In this document: positions 18,540 to 26,640 of the stretch, piece by piece
How the letters are laid out: every line of letters begins with the position of its first letter
Numbering within the stretch: position 1 is the first letter of the stretch
NCBI GenBank assembly: GCA_903927005.1
Contig: CAIYLH010000131.1
Span: 1-62,250, forward strand
Direction of reading: 5' to 3'
Source of the DNA: an uncultured Pseudomonadota bacterium
GTDB taxonomy: Bacteria > Pseudomonadota > Gammaproteobacteria > Steroidobacterales > Steroidobacteraceae
Length of the DNA stretch: 62,250 bases
Notes under the pieces: generated by a model
Database searches by the model: none
What the model saw: only the letters and a program-made list of their open reading frames with translations
What the model was told of the DNA's origin: nothing
Made by a program: the position numbers and the translations under genes

Positions 18540-19135
18540 ATCCGCTGCTGCTGTCGAATCTCGTGCTGTGGGCCGTCGTAATTGCGCTCTGCCTTGTCGT
18601 GCTGGCGCTGCTGCGCCAGGTCGGCGTGCTGCATGAGCGGATCGCCCCTGTTGGCGCATTGATGCTCGCCAAGGGACTGAAGATCGGCGAGCTTGCGCCG
18701 TCAGTCCCGGTTGCCGATCTCGAGGGTCGGTCGGTATCGATTGGTGGCGAGCGCGCTGATGGCCGTACGCAGTTGCTGATGTTCGTCTCGCCGACCTGCC
18801 CCGTGTGCAAGGTGCTCCTGCCGGTGCTGAAGTCGAGCAGGAAGTCAGAACAGTCCTGGCTCGACATTGTGCTGGCGAGCGATGGTGATTTTGTCGAACA
18901 ATCGGCTTTCGTGCGCGAGCAGGGCCTGGAAATGTTTCCGTACGTACTCTCGGCGCCATTGGGAATCAGTTTCCAGGTCAGTCGTCTGCCATATGCGGTG
19001 CTGATCGACGAGCAGGGCGTACTGCGTGCGCGTGGTCTGATCAACTCTCGCGAGCATTTGGAGAGTCTGTTCGAGGCGAAGCGCCTTGGCGTCGCGTCGA
19101 TTCAGGATTACCTGGAAGCAGGCCTGTCTGCCTGA
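18536..19135 (+). CDS. mauD: MauD-like thioredoxin-fold protein (TTQ amine dehydrogenase maturation)
   Basis: 199 residues: an N-terminal membrane anchor (LVLWAVVIALCLVVLALL) and a periplasmic thioredoxin domain with CPVC (88-91) in VSPTCPVCK and a cis-Pro region SRLPYAV. This matches MauD, the partner of MauE in disulfide handling of the small subunit, which carries many cystines. It is translationally coupled to mauE. No other mau gene lies next to it. Confidence 0.85.
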   Translation: MNPLLLSNLVLWAVVIALCLVVLALLRQVGVLHERIAPVGALMLAKGLKIGELAPSVPVADLEGRSVSIGGERADGRTQLLMFVSPTCPVCKVLLPVLKSSRKSEQSWLDIVLASDGDFVEQSAFVREQGLEMFPYVLSAPLGISFQVSRLPYAVLIDEQGVLRARGLINSREHLESLFEAKRLGVASIQDYLEAGLSA

Positions 19136-19254
19136 CGCGCTTGCTGCCTTGGAGCCGTATAGCGAAAGTGTGACGCAGGTCACGCGGTTTTGGCGTCTGT
19201 GGCGCCTCGGCGACGGTCGGCGTGATTGCGGCGGCAGCTCGACCAGCGCATATT
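19136..19254. other. Spacer between mauD and the riboswitch
   Basis: No gene seen. It should contain the promoter of the riboswitch-led transcript; no convincing hexamers were identified. Confidence 0.4.
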
Positions 19255-19346
19255 CATCTCTGACAAAGGCAAACCCGTCGAAAGGCGGGGACGCAAAGCC
19301 ACCGGTCGTCGGGACGTAAGTCCAACGATAGCGGGGTTGCTCCACC
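19255..19346 (+). promoter_or_regulatory. Cyclic-di-GMP-I riboswitch (GEMM-I) aptamer
   Basis: The sequence carries the conserved parts of the class I c-di-GMP aptamer in order: AAAGGCAAACC, a stem closed by the GAAA tetraloop (19280-19283), GGGGACGCAAAGCC, a second hairpin with GTAA loop (GGAC-GTAA-GTCC), and GATAGCGGGGTTGCT. Stem P2 (ACCCGTC/GGCGGGG) and the tetraloop-receptor region resemble the Vc2 reference RNA. The aptamer lies 117 bases before the ATG of the SPOR-like gene, on the same strand, so this gene should respond to c-di-GMP. Confidence 0.9.
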
Positions 19347-19348
19347 GG

Positions 19349-19364
19349 TCGGCGCATGCGCCGA
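19349..19364. repeat. 16-bp perfect palindrome after the aptamer
   Basis: TCGGCGCATGCGCCGA, immediately 3' of the GEMM-I aptamer. It could fold as a compact hairpin or extend the closing stem region of the riboswitch. Confidence 0.6.
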
Positions 19365-19408
19365 GCGGAACGATGCAGACGGGCCGGGGGGTTCGCGCTG
19401 CGCGTAAA

Positions 19409-19460
19409 GCAATTCCCCGACGATCCGTGCCGTGCGGCGAGGTCAATCCGGGGGGATTGC
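19409..19460 (+). promoter_or_regulatory. Candidate riboswitch expression platform masking the ribosome binding site
   Basis: GCAATTCCCC (19409-19418) can pair with GGGGGGATTGC (19450-19460), which contains the Shine-Dalgarno of the gene starting at 19463. An upstream G-run (19385-19391) could compete for the same C-run. That gives two mutually exclusive folds, as expected of a translational switch. This is inferred from complementarity only. Confidence 0.5.
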
Positions 19461-19462
19461 AG

Positions 19463-20293
19463 ATGAGCAGCAGGGAAAAATCTTCAAGCGTCAACAGCGA
19501 CGGGGAACCGTTGCTCGCGATTACGCTGATTGCCTCCAACCTACCGATTCCGATGCCGACGCTCAGCGATGAACAGTTGCGTGGTCTGGCGTTGTTCAAA
19601 TCGCGCCGCGTGGAAGATGGCCGCGAGAGGTTTCGGCTCCATTTGGGTTACTTCGTCAGCTACGCCGACGCCGAGCGAGTGCTTGCGGTCGTGCGTCCGG
19701 CCTACCCGCGGGCGATGGTTGCCGCCGTGCCGCAGGACAGTATGGGGTCGCTCGACAATACGGCTATAACCCGCTTCAGTATTTTACAGCCCGCGCTGCA
19801 AGAACAGGCGGTGCCTGCACCGACGCCGATCGTAGCGGCACTGCCTATGACCGCACCTAGCCAGTCGGCTGCTCCCGCGGTCAGCCTGGCGGCATCATTC
19901 GTGCGACCGCCAGTACAGCGCTTTTCTGTGCAGCTTGCGTTCAGTCGCGAGCCAATCGACATTTCGAAGTTGCCACAGCTGGCGATCTATGACGGCTACC
20001 TGCTGTACGCCATTGAGACCGAGTCTGGTGGCCGCCGGCTGTACGGGATCCGGCTCGGATTCTACGACGACGCGTTGTCGGCGCGACTGGTGGCGCAGTA
20101 CGTCCGCTCGGACTTCAAGGAAGTGGCGATCGTGCCGGTTAGCGAGCGAGAGGTTGCGCGCGCTACTACTGCGAAGGTGCGCCTGCCTGCGTCTCGTGTC
20201 GTGAGAAGCGCCATCTCGGCACTGCCGCTGTGGCCTCGCTCGGCGCTGACCGTGGCTTTCGACCCAGGATCACACCTGTCGCTGGCGCCCTGA
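19463..20293 (+). CDS. Protein with two SPOR-like repeats, under c-di-GMP riboswitch control
   Basis: About 276 residues from the ATG at 19463 (GGGGGGA ribosome binding site). Two similar modules are visible. The first is near residues 20-100 (RERFRLHLGYFVSYADAERVL then YPRAMVAAV); the second, near 165-250, has RLYGIRLGFYDDALSARLV then DFKEVAIVPV. Each has the R-x-x-LG-F/Y pattern with a trailing Val strand typical of SPOR (peptidoglycan-binding) domains. A Pro/Ala-rich linker joins them. No signal peptide or membrane span is obvious, so location is unclear. Function is unknown; the riboswitch ties it to c-di-GMP physiology such as motility, adhesion or envelope change. Confidence 0.8.
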   Translation: MSSREKSSSVNSDGEPLLAITLIASNLPIPMPTLSDEQLRGLALFKSRRVEDGRERFRLHLGYFVSYADAERVLAVVRPAYPRAMVAAVPQDSMGSLDNTAITRFSILQPALQEQAVPAPTPIVAALPMTAPSQSAAPAVSLAASFVRPPVQRFSVQLAFSREPIDISKLPQLAIYDGYLLYAIETESGGRRLYGIRLGFYDDALSARLVAQYVRSDFKEVAIVPVSEREVARATTAKVRLPASRVVRSAISALPLWPRSALTVAFDPGSHLSLAP

Positions 20294-20303
20294 GGGCGCC
20301 AGC
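20281..20303. terminator. Bidirectional hairpin whose loop is the stop codon
   Basis: GCTGGCGCCC, TGA, GGGCGCCAGC: a perfect 10-bp stem whose three-base loop is the stop codon of the SPOR-like gene. It ends 6 bases before the stop of the convergent gene. No T-run follows, so termination efficiency is uncertain. Confidence 0.65.
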
Positions 20304-20309
20304 CGGCGC

Positions 20310-20747
20310 TCAGTGGAAAGCGAACGGTACCAGGTCGTCCGCTGGTGAATTCGTCTGTTCGCAGATTGTCTTAAGACGCTTGTGCGCCTCGGTTGCGTCT
20401 AGTTCGTGCAGAACGGCGCCGGGTAGCTCGTTGGCGGGGAGGCCCGAGCTGTTGACGACATCCGCTTGCTGCATGTAGCTGGTTATCGCGTCCGTTACCT
20501 CGGCGACGACCTCCGCGTCATTCGACGGCACGTAGACGTACATGAGAAACCGATGTTCCTCCGGGCGATAATAGACGACCGCTGACGCCTGCGCCTCGAC
20601 ATGGTCCAGTACCGCGTAAAGGCCAGTGTCGAAATCCGCACCCGGGTCGCCGGCCCACGGAATGCCGCGGGTTGCGATCTCTTCGACACAGCCGGAGAGC
20701 GTCGGTGAGTTTGCGTCTGATGCAATGGCCGCGATTGGAGTGTTCAT
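20310..20747 (-). CDS. Hypothetical protein, 145 residues
   Basis: Acidic soluble protein with no signal peptide or membrane segment. Mixed alpha/beta character (SAVVYYRPEEHRFLMYVYVPS, then a helix DAEVVAEVTDAITSYMQQA). I do not recognise a family. Codon use matches its neighbours. Convergent with the SPOR-like gene; the ribosome binding site before the ATG is weak. Confidence 0.65.
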   Translation of the reverse strand: MNTPIAAIASDANSPTLSGCVEEIATRGIPWAGDPGADFDTGLYAVLDHVEAQASAVVYYRPEEHRFLMYVYVPSNDAEVVAEVTDAITSYMQQADVVNSSGLPANELPGAVLHELDATEAHKRLKTICEQTNSPADDLVPFAFH

Positions 20748-21134
20748 GGCTACATGCTAGGACTCAGATGCAGGCCGTGCACTCCGTCGAACACCGAACG
20801 TTATCTAAGAAAATGTCCGAACGGAGGGGGAAACCAAGGTGGTAGTTAGCACCACGGGACAACGCGCCGGCCATTCAGGGGCACGCGCTTGTCCTGAACT
20901 TGCGCCCCCCGGTGCAGCATCGCCGCTGCCAGTACGCTGGCAAGGCAGCTTCGAAGCCGCTGCGGATTTGCACAGTGTTCAAGGCCCGTATCAGCGGTGC
21001 GCTGCGCTTCTGGCGCGTACCTGCCTCGCGATAAAGGCCATCGACAGACTGAGCCTGAGGCGTTGCATTATGTCTGCAAGAACTTAAGTCACGCCGCTGC
21101 GGCTAGAGCGGCCTTGTACAGCCGATGCCAGGCT

Positions 21135-21169
21135 GCTTGAACCCGCCGAGCGCTTTGCCCGCTTCAAGC
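21135..21169. repeat. Inverted repeat GCTTGAA / TTCAAGC
   Basis: GCTTGAA at 21135-21141 and TTCAAGC at 21163-21169, able to form a hairpin with a 21-base loop. It is followed 15 bases later by another, longer inverted repeat. Confidence 0.55.
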
Positions 21170-21184
21170 CGTGAGCTGGGTATG

Positions 21185-21252
21185 CCGGTGATCCTCCGGT
21201 GTGTCAGAGGGCACCGCGCCGGTAGAGCAAAGATCACGGTCGGGATCACCGG
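21185..21252. repeat. 10-bp inverted repeat enclosing an inner hairpin
   Basis: CCGGTGATCC (21185-21194) pairs perfectly with GGATCACCGG (21243-21252). Inside, CGGTG (21197-21201) pairs with CACCG (21212-21216). This nested arrangement is what a folded RNA element or a compound protein site would show. Confidence 0.6.
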
Positions 21253-21411
21253 AATATAAGCGACCCCTGCAGCGGGACCCAATTGAGGCCAAAGGCGAGC
21301 GAATCCCTAACGGCAGCTGGTGCAAAGTCAGCGATGGGTCGGGGCGGTACGCTGCGGCGAGCTTGTGGCGGAGCCCTACCGACGGCGCGGTGCCGCCGCG
21401 CCGCGGGGCCG

Positions 21412-21417
21412 TATAAT
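21412..21417 (+). promoter_or_regulatory. Candidate -10 box TATAAT
   Basis: A perfect TATAAT 41 bases before the SDR ATG in a GC-rich context. No good -35 hexamer lies at 16-18 bases, so an activator or a weak promoter would be needed. Confidence 0.45.
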
Positions 21418-21458
21418 CCGTCGCTCCGCTAGCCGAAGCATTAACCGAGCTCAGTCCC

Positions 21459-22217
21459 ATGACCGTCAGACCACCCCGCCTTGCGCTGGTTACCGGAGCA
21501 GGCAGCTCGACCGGCATTGGTTACGCGACCGCAGAGCTGCTCGGCCGCAATGGCTATCGTGTCGCGGTCGCCGCGACCGGTCCCCGCATCCATGAGCGCG
21601 TGGCGGCGCTGCGGGCTCAGGGCATCGAGGCTTCAGGCTGGGTCTGCGACCTGACCGACCCGGCGGCGGTCGCTTTGCTGACGTCTTCACTGGGGCCGGT
21701 GGACGTCCTGGTTAACAATGCCGGCATGGCGATCGAGGGCATCGTCGACGCCCAGCGGCCGTTGGTTGAGATGTCGCTGGAGCTGTGGAACCAGATTGTG
21801 CAGCGCAACCTGACGACTGCTTTCCTCGCCACCCGCGCCTGCCTGCCCGCCATGATCGCGGCGGGCTTTGGTCGGATAGTGAATATTTCATCGACGACCG
21901 GCGCCGTTGCCGGCGTCGCGGGCGACAGCGCGTACGCCGCGGCGAAGGCCGCGATGCTAGGCATGACCCGCTCGCTGTGCCTGGAGGTTGCAACGGCCGG
22001 CATTACCGTCAATGCCGTGGCGCCCGGTTGGATAGCGACGGGCTCCCAGACTGAGGCTGAACGACGGGCCGGCATTGCAACGCCGTTGGGACGCTCCGGA
22101 CGGGCGGACGAGGTGGCTGCTGCGATCGCCTTCTTGTGCAGCGACGCGTCCTCCTACGTGACCGGTCAGTTGCTGGTCGTTGATGGTGGCAACAGCGTCG
22201 TGGAGAGCCGGGCATGA
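21459..22217 (+). CDS. Short-chain dehydrogenase/reductase (FabG-like)
   Basis: 252 residues, classical SDR: NAD(P) motif TGAGSSTGIG (12-21), NNAG, a catalytic Ser in NISSTTG and YAAAK (Tyr, Lys). The C-terminal GQLLVVDGGNS is typical of FabG-like oxidoreductases. Its stop overlaps the next SDR's ATG, so the two are co-translated and may act in one pathway. The substrate is unknown. Confidence 0.88.
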   Translation: MTVRPPRLALVTGAGSSTGIGYATAELLGRNGYRVAVAATGPRIHERVAALRAQGIEASGWVCDLTDPAAVALLTSSLGPVDVLVNNAGMAIEGIVDAQRPLVEMSLELWNQIVQRNLTTAFLATRACLPAMIAAGFGRIVNISSTTGAVAGVAGDSAYAAAKAAMLGMTRSLCLEVATAGITVNAVAPGWIATGSQTEAERRAGIATPLGRSGRADEVAAAIAFLCSDASSYVTGQLLVVDGGNSVVESRA

Positions 22218-22981
22218 GTGCGCCACAGCGTGTGGTGTTGGTCACCGGGGCGGCCGGCGGTATCGGCGCTGCCGTCGCGCGCAGGTTCCGCGCTTCCGGT
22301 TGGCGCGTTCTGCTCACCGACCGCAGCGAGGTGGCGCTAGCGCCGGTCGCGGCCAGCCTCGATGCAGTGCCGTTTCACATCGCGGACATTCGCACGCCTG
22401 CGGCGTGCCGGGAGGCGGTGGCGTGGGCGTTGACGACGGCGGGCAGGCTCGATGCGCTGATCAACGTCGCCGGCGTCTGGCGCGAGGGGCCGACCGAGCA
22501 GACCCTCGAGGAGGATTTCGATCTGGTCTTCGATGTGAATGTGAAGGGGCTGTACTTCATGTCGGCGGCAGCGATTCCAGCGCTGACGGTAACCAGTGGG
22601 CTGATCGTCAACCTGTCGAGCGACGCCGGCTTGCAGGGCAATACGGGTGCGGCGCTGTACTGCGCCTCCAAGGGTGCCGTTAGCTTGTTCACCAAGGCGC
22701 TGGCGCTGGAGCTCGCGCCAGCGGGCGTGCGGGTCAACGCGGTTTGCCCAGGCGATGTAGCAAGCCCAATGCTCGCTTTTCAGGCCGAGACCTACGGCGG
22801 CGGAGACCCGGCAGGCTATTACGCGCGTCTGCTGGCTGGCTACCCGCAGGGCCCGGGCCGTGCGCGCTTCATTACGCCGGACGAAGTTGCTTCGCTGATT
22901 GAGTATCTGGCACGCCCCGAGGCGGCGCCGATCACCGGCGCTGCGCTGTCGATCGACTTCGGCTATGCAGCCGGCAAGTGA
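22214..22981 (+). CDS. Short-chain dehydrogenase/reductase
   Basis: 255 residues, classical SDR with TGAAGGIG, NVAG in place of the usual NNAG, a catalytic Ser in NLSSDAG and YCASK. Overlaps the upstream SDR by four bases (ATGA), and its stop overlaps the possible GTG start of the transpeptidase gene. Probably one transcript with the neighbouring SDR; substrate unknown. Confidence 0.87.
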   Translation: MSAPQRVVLVTGAAGGIGAAVARRFRASGWRVLLTDRSEVALAPVAASLDAVPFHIADIRTPAACREAVAWALTTAGRLDALINVAGVWREGPTEQTLEEDFDLVFDVNVKGLYFMSAAAIPALTVTSGLIVNLSSDAGLQGNTGAALYCASKGAVSLFTKALALELAPAGVRVNAVCPGDVASPMLAFQAETYGGGDPAGYYARLLAGYPQGPGRARFITPDEVASLIEYLARPEAAPITGAALSIDFGYAAGK

Positions 22982-22992
22982 GTGATATCGCC

Positions 22993-24687
22993 ATGCAATG
23001 TCAGGTCAAGGTAGTGGTGTTCCAGTCGATCGTGCGCCAGCGACTGACCGCATGGTTATTCGCCGTCTCGATGCTGTTCTGCGCGAGTGTTGCCAGTGCA
23101 ACGCCGGCAGCGGTCGCGGCGCCTGATCGTTATGGCGCTGACGCGGCCGAGGAGGTGCTACGAGCCGGTGGCAACGCCGTTGACGCTGCGGTCGCGACTG
23201 CGTTCGCGCTGGCAGTGACCTACCCCGACGCGGGCAACCTTGGCGGCGGCGGCTTTGCGACGCTTTACGTCGGTGGCAAGCCATACTTTCTTGACTACCG
23301 AGAGCGTGCCCCGACGCGCGCCACGGCTGAAATGTACCTCGACGCTGGTGGTGAGGTGATCGCGGAGGCGAGTACGGTTGGTGCGCGCGCCGCGGCGGTC
23401 CCTGGGACGGTCATGGGACTGTGGCGGATGCATCGCCGCTTCGGCCGGCTGCCGTGGCGGCGTGACCTCGCACCGGCGCTACGTTTCGCTAAGGACGGGT
23501 ATACGGTCAGTGAGCTACAGGCGGGTCGATCCAGGTCCAGGGCCAAGGAACTCGCGGGACGGACGAACTTCACCGATTATTTCCGCCTGCAGGCCGGCCA
23601 GCAGCTGCGCCAGCCGGAGCTCGGCGCGACGCTCGCGCGCATCGCGCGCGAGGGCCCCAACGGCTTTTATCGTGGGCGTACCGCGGCGCTGATAGTCGCC
23701 GAGATGCGCCGGCAGGGCGGGCTGATCGACGCCAAGGACCTCGCCAGTTATCGCGCCGTCTGGCGAGAGCCGCTGGTTGCCAAGTGGGCCGAGTATTCAC
23801 TCGTCACCACGCCGCCACCGAGTTCCGGTGGCATTGCGTTAATCCAGCTGCTGAAGATGCGGCAGGCCGCAGCGCCGATGTTTGCCGGGGTCGCCCTCAA
23901 TTCGCCGCAGTATGTCCACCTTCTTGCCGAGCTCGAGAAGCGTGTCTTCGCCGATCGTGCGGAATACCTCGGAGATCCCGACTACACCTCCGTGCCGGTA
24001 GCGAGCTTGATCGACGAGAGCTACCTTCGGGAACGCGCCCACGCGATCAGCGCAGACGCGCCATCACCGACCAACGCGGTGGGCGCGGGGATCAATGCGC
24101 ATCACCAGACGACGCATTTCTCGATTGTCGATCGGTGGGGGAACGCGGTCTCTAACACCTACACGCTCAACGATGATTTTGGCAGCGGTGCCGTGGTGCG
24201 CGGCGCTGGATTTGTCCTGAACAACGAAATGGACGATTTTTCGGTGAAGTCTGGCGCGCCAAATATTTTTGGCGTTGTCGGTGGAGATGCCAACGCTATC
24301 GCTCCTGGCAAGCGGCCCTTGTCGTCCATGACTCCGTCGCTGCTCCTGCGAGATGGGCGTGTCGAGCTGGTGATAGGCACGCCCGGCGGCTCGCGCATCT
24401 TCACGTCGGTGTTCCAGGTCATCAGCAACTGGCACGACTTTGGCCTGTCGCTGACCGATGCCGTCGCAGCTGCGCGTGTGCACCATCAACTGTTGCCGTC
24501 GCAGCTGATCTTTCAGGAACCGTATGCGCAGCTTGATGCGGGAACCGTGACTGCGCTGCGCCGGCGCGGCTACAGCTTCGAGCAGCAGGACTACAACGGC
24601 GACATCGAGGCGATCCTCGTGAGCGGTGACGAGGTGACGGCCGTGGCTGACCCCCGCGGTGTCGGCGTCGCGAGGGTCATCCGCTGA
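22993..24687 (+). CDS. ggt: Gamma-glutamyltranspeptidase
   Basis: Periplasmic N-terminal-nucleophile hydrolase that cleaves glutathione and other gamma-glutamyl amides and self-cleaves into two subunits. The N-terminus is a signal peptide (LTAWLFAVSMLFCASVASA). GGNAVDAAVATAFALAV and GGGGFATLY are family signatures. The nucleophile is the first Thr of TTHFSIVD, preceded by the autoprocessing site, followed by NTYTLNDDFGSG. RPLSSMTPSLL and GTPGGSRI complete the glutamate site. ATG at 22993 is chosen; a GTG at 22978 overlaps the SDR stop and is possible. Confidence 0.9.
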   Translation: MQCQVKVVVFQSIVRQRLTAWLFAVSMLFCASVASATPAAVAAPDRYGADAAEEVLRAGGNAVDAAVATAFALAVTYPDAGNLGGGGFATLYVGGKPYFLDYRERAPTRATAEMYLDAGGEVIAEASTVGARAAAVPGTVMGLWRMHRRFGRLPWRRDLAPALRFAKDGYTVSELQAGRSRSRAKELAGRTNFTDYFRLQAGQQLRQPELGATLARIAREGPNGFYRGRTAALIVAEMRRQGGLIDAKDLASYRAVWREPLVAKWAEYSLVTTPPPSSGGIALIQLLKMRQAAAPMFAGVALNSPQYVHLLAELEKRVFADRAEYLGDPDYTSVPVASLIDESYLRERAHAISADAPSPTNAVGAGINAHHQTTHFSIVDRWGNAVSNTYTLNDDFGSGAVVRGAGFVLNNEMDDFSVKSGAPNIFGVVGGDANAIAPGKRPLSSMTPSLLLRDGRVELVIGTPGGSRIFTSVFQVISNWHDFGLSLTDAVAAARVHHQLLPSQLIFQEPYAQLDAGTVTALRRRGYSFEQQDYNGDIEAILVSGDEVTAVADPRGVGVARVIR

Positions 24688-24717
24688 GTCCTTCATCGCC
24701 ACAGCCGGAGAACAGCC

Positions 24718-24969
24718 ATGCAGATCGCAGTCGACATCAGTCTCTATCCGCTCAACGGCGAATACGTTCCGCCTATCAAGGACTTCATCGAGCGTATCTC
24801 TCGCCACCCCGGGATCACGCTCGAATACAACTCCCTCAGTACCCAGCTTCGCGGTGAGTTCGACGTAGTGATGGACGCGCTGCGCAGCGAAGTGCGAGGA
24901 ACCTTCGCAGGCCCCGACCGCGCAGTGTTCGTGATGAAGATGATTGGCGGCGCCGAAGCGCCGCGCTAG
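24718..24969 (+). CDS. Thiamine-binding/YkoF-type small protein (PF01910 family)
   Basis: 83 residues. VDISLYPLNGEYVPPIKDFI, YNSLSTQLRGEFDVVMDAL match the MTH1187/YkoF-like fold, a small ferredoxin-like protein that binds thiamine or hydroxymethylpyrimidine in some members. It follows ggt by 30 bases with a good ribosome binding site (GGAGA) before the ATG. The role here is not deducible. Confidence 0.8.
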   Translation: MQIAVDISLYPLNGEYVPPIKDFIERISRHPGITLEYNSLSTQLRGEFDVVMDALRSEVRGTFAGPDRAVFVMKMIGGAEAPR

Positions 24970-25034
24970 GCTACTTGGCGTCCGGGTGCGACCGCATCCT
25001 TGCGGACGCACCCCTATTTCTGCACGTCGTCAGC

Positions 25035-25436
25035 TCACTTGTGGTCTGACTTTTCAGCCGCGGCCACTGCCGCACGGACCTGAACCATTGCGTTGTTGAA
25101 CGCCTGTTTGTCGCACGCCGGCTGGCCCACTGCGGGCGTCATCAGCGGATACAGCTTGTCGATCTCCTTGCACGCGGCCTTGGCGGCGTCGGAGACGCGC
25201 TGCTCGAGGGCCTTTGCGCCAGCGTGCGTGCCGATGTTGATGTCCTTGTAGGACACCCGATGCGTGACCGAGATGACGTCGATCGGCGCACCGACGGTCG
25301 TGCGTTCGTTCGTGCGCTCCACGCGGGGTGCCTCGACGATGATTTCGGTGGTGGTTTGCGCGACGGCCGCCGCACTGGTTAGCACGAGTCCCGCGGCAAG
25401 CAGCGACAGCGAAATTCCTGAAACCTTGGTTTTCAT
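25035..25436 (-). CDS. UrcA family secreted protein
   Basis: 133 residues: Sec signal peptide (LSLLAAGLVLTSAAAVAQ), then HRVSYKDINIGTHAGAKALEQRVSDAAKAAC, the UrcA family pattern (V-Y-DL-L-----A--L--RI--AA--vC) with paired cysteines. UrcA proteins are periplasmic and of unknown function, found mainly in alphaproteobacteria and some gammaproteobacteria. AGGAGA lies 6 bases before the ATG. Single-gene transcript. Confidence 0.85.
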   Translation of the reverse strand: MKTKVSGISLSLLAAGLVLTSAAAVAQTTTEIIVEAPRVERTNERTTVGAPIDVISVTHRVSYKDINIGTHAGAKALEQRVSDAAKAACKEIDKLYPLMTPAVGQPACDKQAFNNAMVQVRAAVAAAEKSDHK

Positions 25437-25840
25437 CGCAGATCTCCTGACAGTTCTACATACACGACAATCGACGAAGCGCCTGATTCATGCCGTGCAA
25501 CTGCGCGGCCTGATGCCGATGAACTATCGTGTTTTTGCAGGAGTGTTGAAATCCGGAGTAGCTGCACTAGTGATGCGCGTAGCGAAGCTGGTGCCGCCCT
25601 GCATTTCGCAAGTGCTTGCTGCCTGAATCAGAAAATGATCCCTAATTCCGTCCCTGCAGGCGAGGCGTGGCGACTGTTCTTTCCGTCGTCAGGGCAGTAG
25701 ATCCCGTGGCGATTATTTGGAAGCGGTGCGCATCGCGACTCAAGCGGCAGTCTCTTCTTCTGGCGCCCCGCGCGGACCCCCTTGCATTTCGCATAAGGGG
25801 ATCGGCATCGTCCGGCTGATCGATGGGTGCCTGCGTCGAA
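25437..25840. other. Intergenic region, 404 bases
   Basis: Lies between the start of the urcA-type gene and the stop of the DUF2461 gene, both leftward. It must hold the urcA promoter near its left end. Only very short frames are present and I see no repeat or RNA signature. Confidence 0.4.
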
Positions 25841-26572
25841 TCAAAACTCGAGGTCGAGAGAGGCTGACAGCCAGTCGAGCATTGGCCGCATCAGCTTATA
25901 GCGGCGTACCAGCAACTTCACCAGTGCCGGGTCGAACAGTTCCTGCTGCGGTACTTCTGCGCTTGCGATGAAGTCCTTGCGCTTGAGGTCCTCAAGCAAC
26001 TCGTGTGCTGGGTCATAGCCGCGTGGCGGGCGTACTAGCGACTCACCGCTGAGGTGGAAGACCTTCAGGAATGCCTTGTCCCGCGTGGCGGTCTTCCAGC
26101 TGCGCGGGTTGTCCACGACAAAGTCGCGCAGGCGCTTGAGTGTGGGTGGTTGCGGGTGCCAGATTCCGCCGCCGGTGAATGACCCGGTGGGCGCCAGGTG
26201 CAGGTATAGCCCAGGCGCGTCGAGCCGACCCAGTGCCGCCGAACCACCGACGCCGCGTGCGGTCGCACGGGTTGCCGCGTGATAGAAGCTCATGCCGACG
26301 TGGGTCTTATAGGGGCTCTTGTCGCTCGCGTAGCGTGTATCGCGATTGATACGGAACAGCGAGCCGCCGACGGTGCGGGGGTTGGCGATGAGAAAGGGGC
26401 TGATCGCGCGCAGCGGTTCGGCCAGATCCGCAATCAGTCGCAGCGCTGGCGCGCGGACAGTGGTCTCGTACTCGTCCTTGTGTGCGTGGAACCACTCGCG
26501 CTGGTTGTTGCGCCCAAGCGCACGCAGAAAGCGGAAGGTAGCGGGCGTGAAGTAGGGTAGACGAGCGGCCAT
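25841..26572 (-). CDS. DUF2461 / TIGR02453 family protein
   Basis: About 243 residues starting MAARLPYFTPATFRFLRAL. Family features: NNQREWFHAHKDEYE, RINRDTRYASDKSPYKTHVG and YLHLAPTGSFTGGGIWHP. The family is widespread and uncharacterised, with no known catalytic activity. The ATG at 26572 has GGAG at 5-base spacing. An upstream ATG at 26599 lacks a ribosome binding site and is less likely. Confidence 0.85.
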   Translation of the reverse strand: MAARLPYFTPATFRFLRALGRNNQREWFHAHKDEYETTVRAPALRLIADLAEPLRAISPFLIANPRTVGGSLFRINRDTRYASDKSPYKTHVGMSFYHAATRATARGVGGSAALGRLDAPGLYLHLAPTGSFTGGGIWHPQPPTLKRLRDFVVDNPRSWKTATRDKAFLKVFHLSGESLVRPPRGYDPAHELLEDLKRKDFIASAEVPQQELFDPALVKLLVRRYKLMRPMLDWLSASLDLEF

Positions 26573-26640
26573 GGGGACTCCGTGCGGACCAGACGCCATT
26601 GTCGGTCCGCACGCTCAGGGACGCCAGCCCGACACGCCGC

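Larger units (their letters stand above)
20748..21458. other. Gene-poor 710-base region with several inverted repeats
   Basis: No convincing protein gene on either strand. Inverted repeats cluster at 21135-21252. A TATAAT box at 21412-21417 probably serves the SDR gene at 21459. The region could encode a structured RNA, but it matches none I know (not RNase P, tmRNA or 6S as far as I can judge). Confidence 0.5.

Noticed and set aside
20839-21087. Small protein frame in the 20.8-21.1 kb gap
   Set aside because: Composition is irregular, Pro/Arg/Cys scattered, no family and no ribosome binding site of note; likely non-coding.
24064-25011. Antisense frame over the 3' part of ggt and the thiamine-binding gene
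   Set aside because: Both plus-strand genes have clear family motifs; the antisense translation has none.
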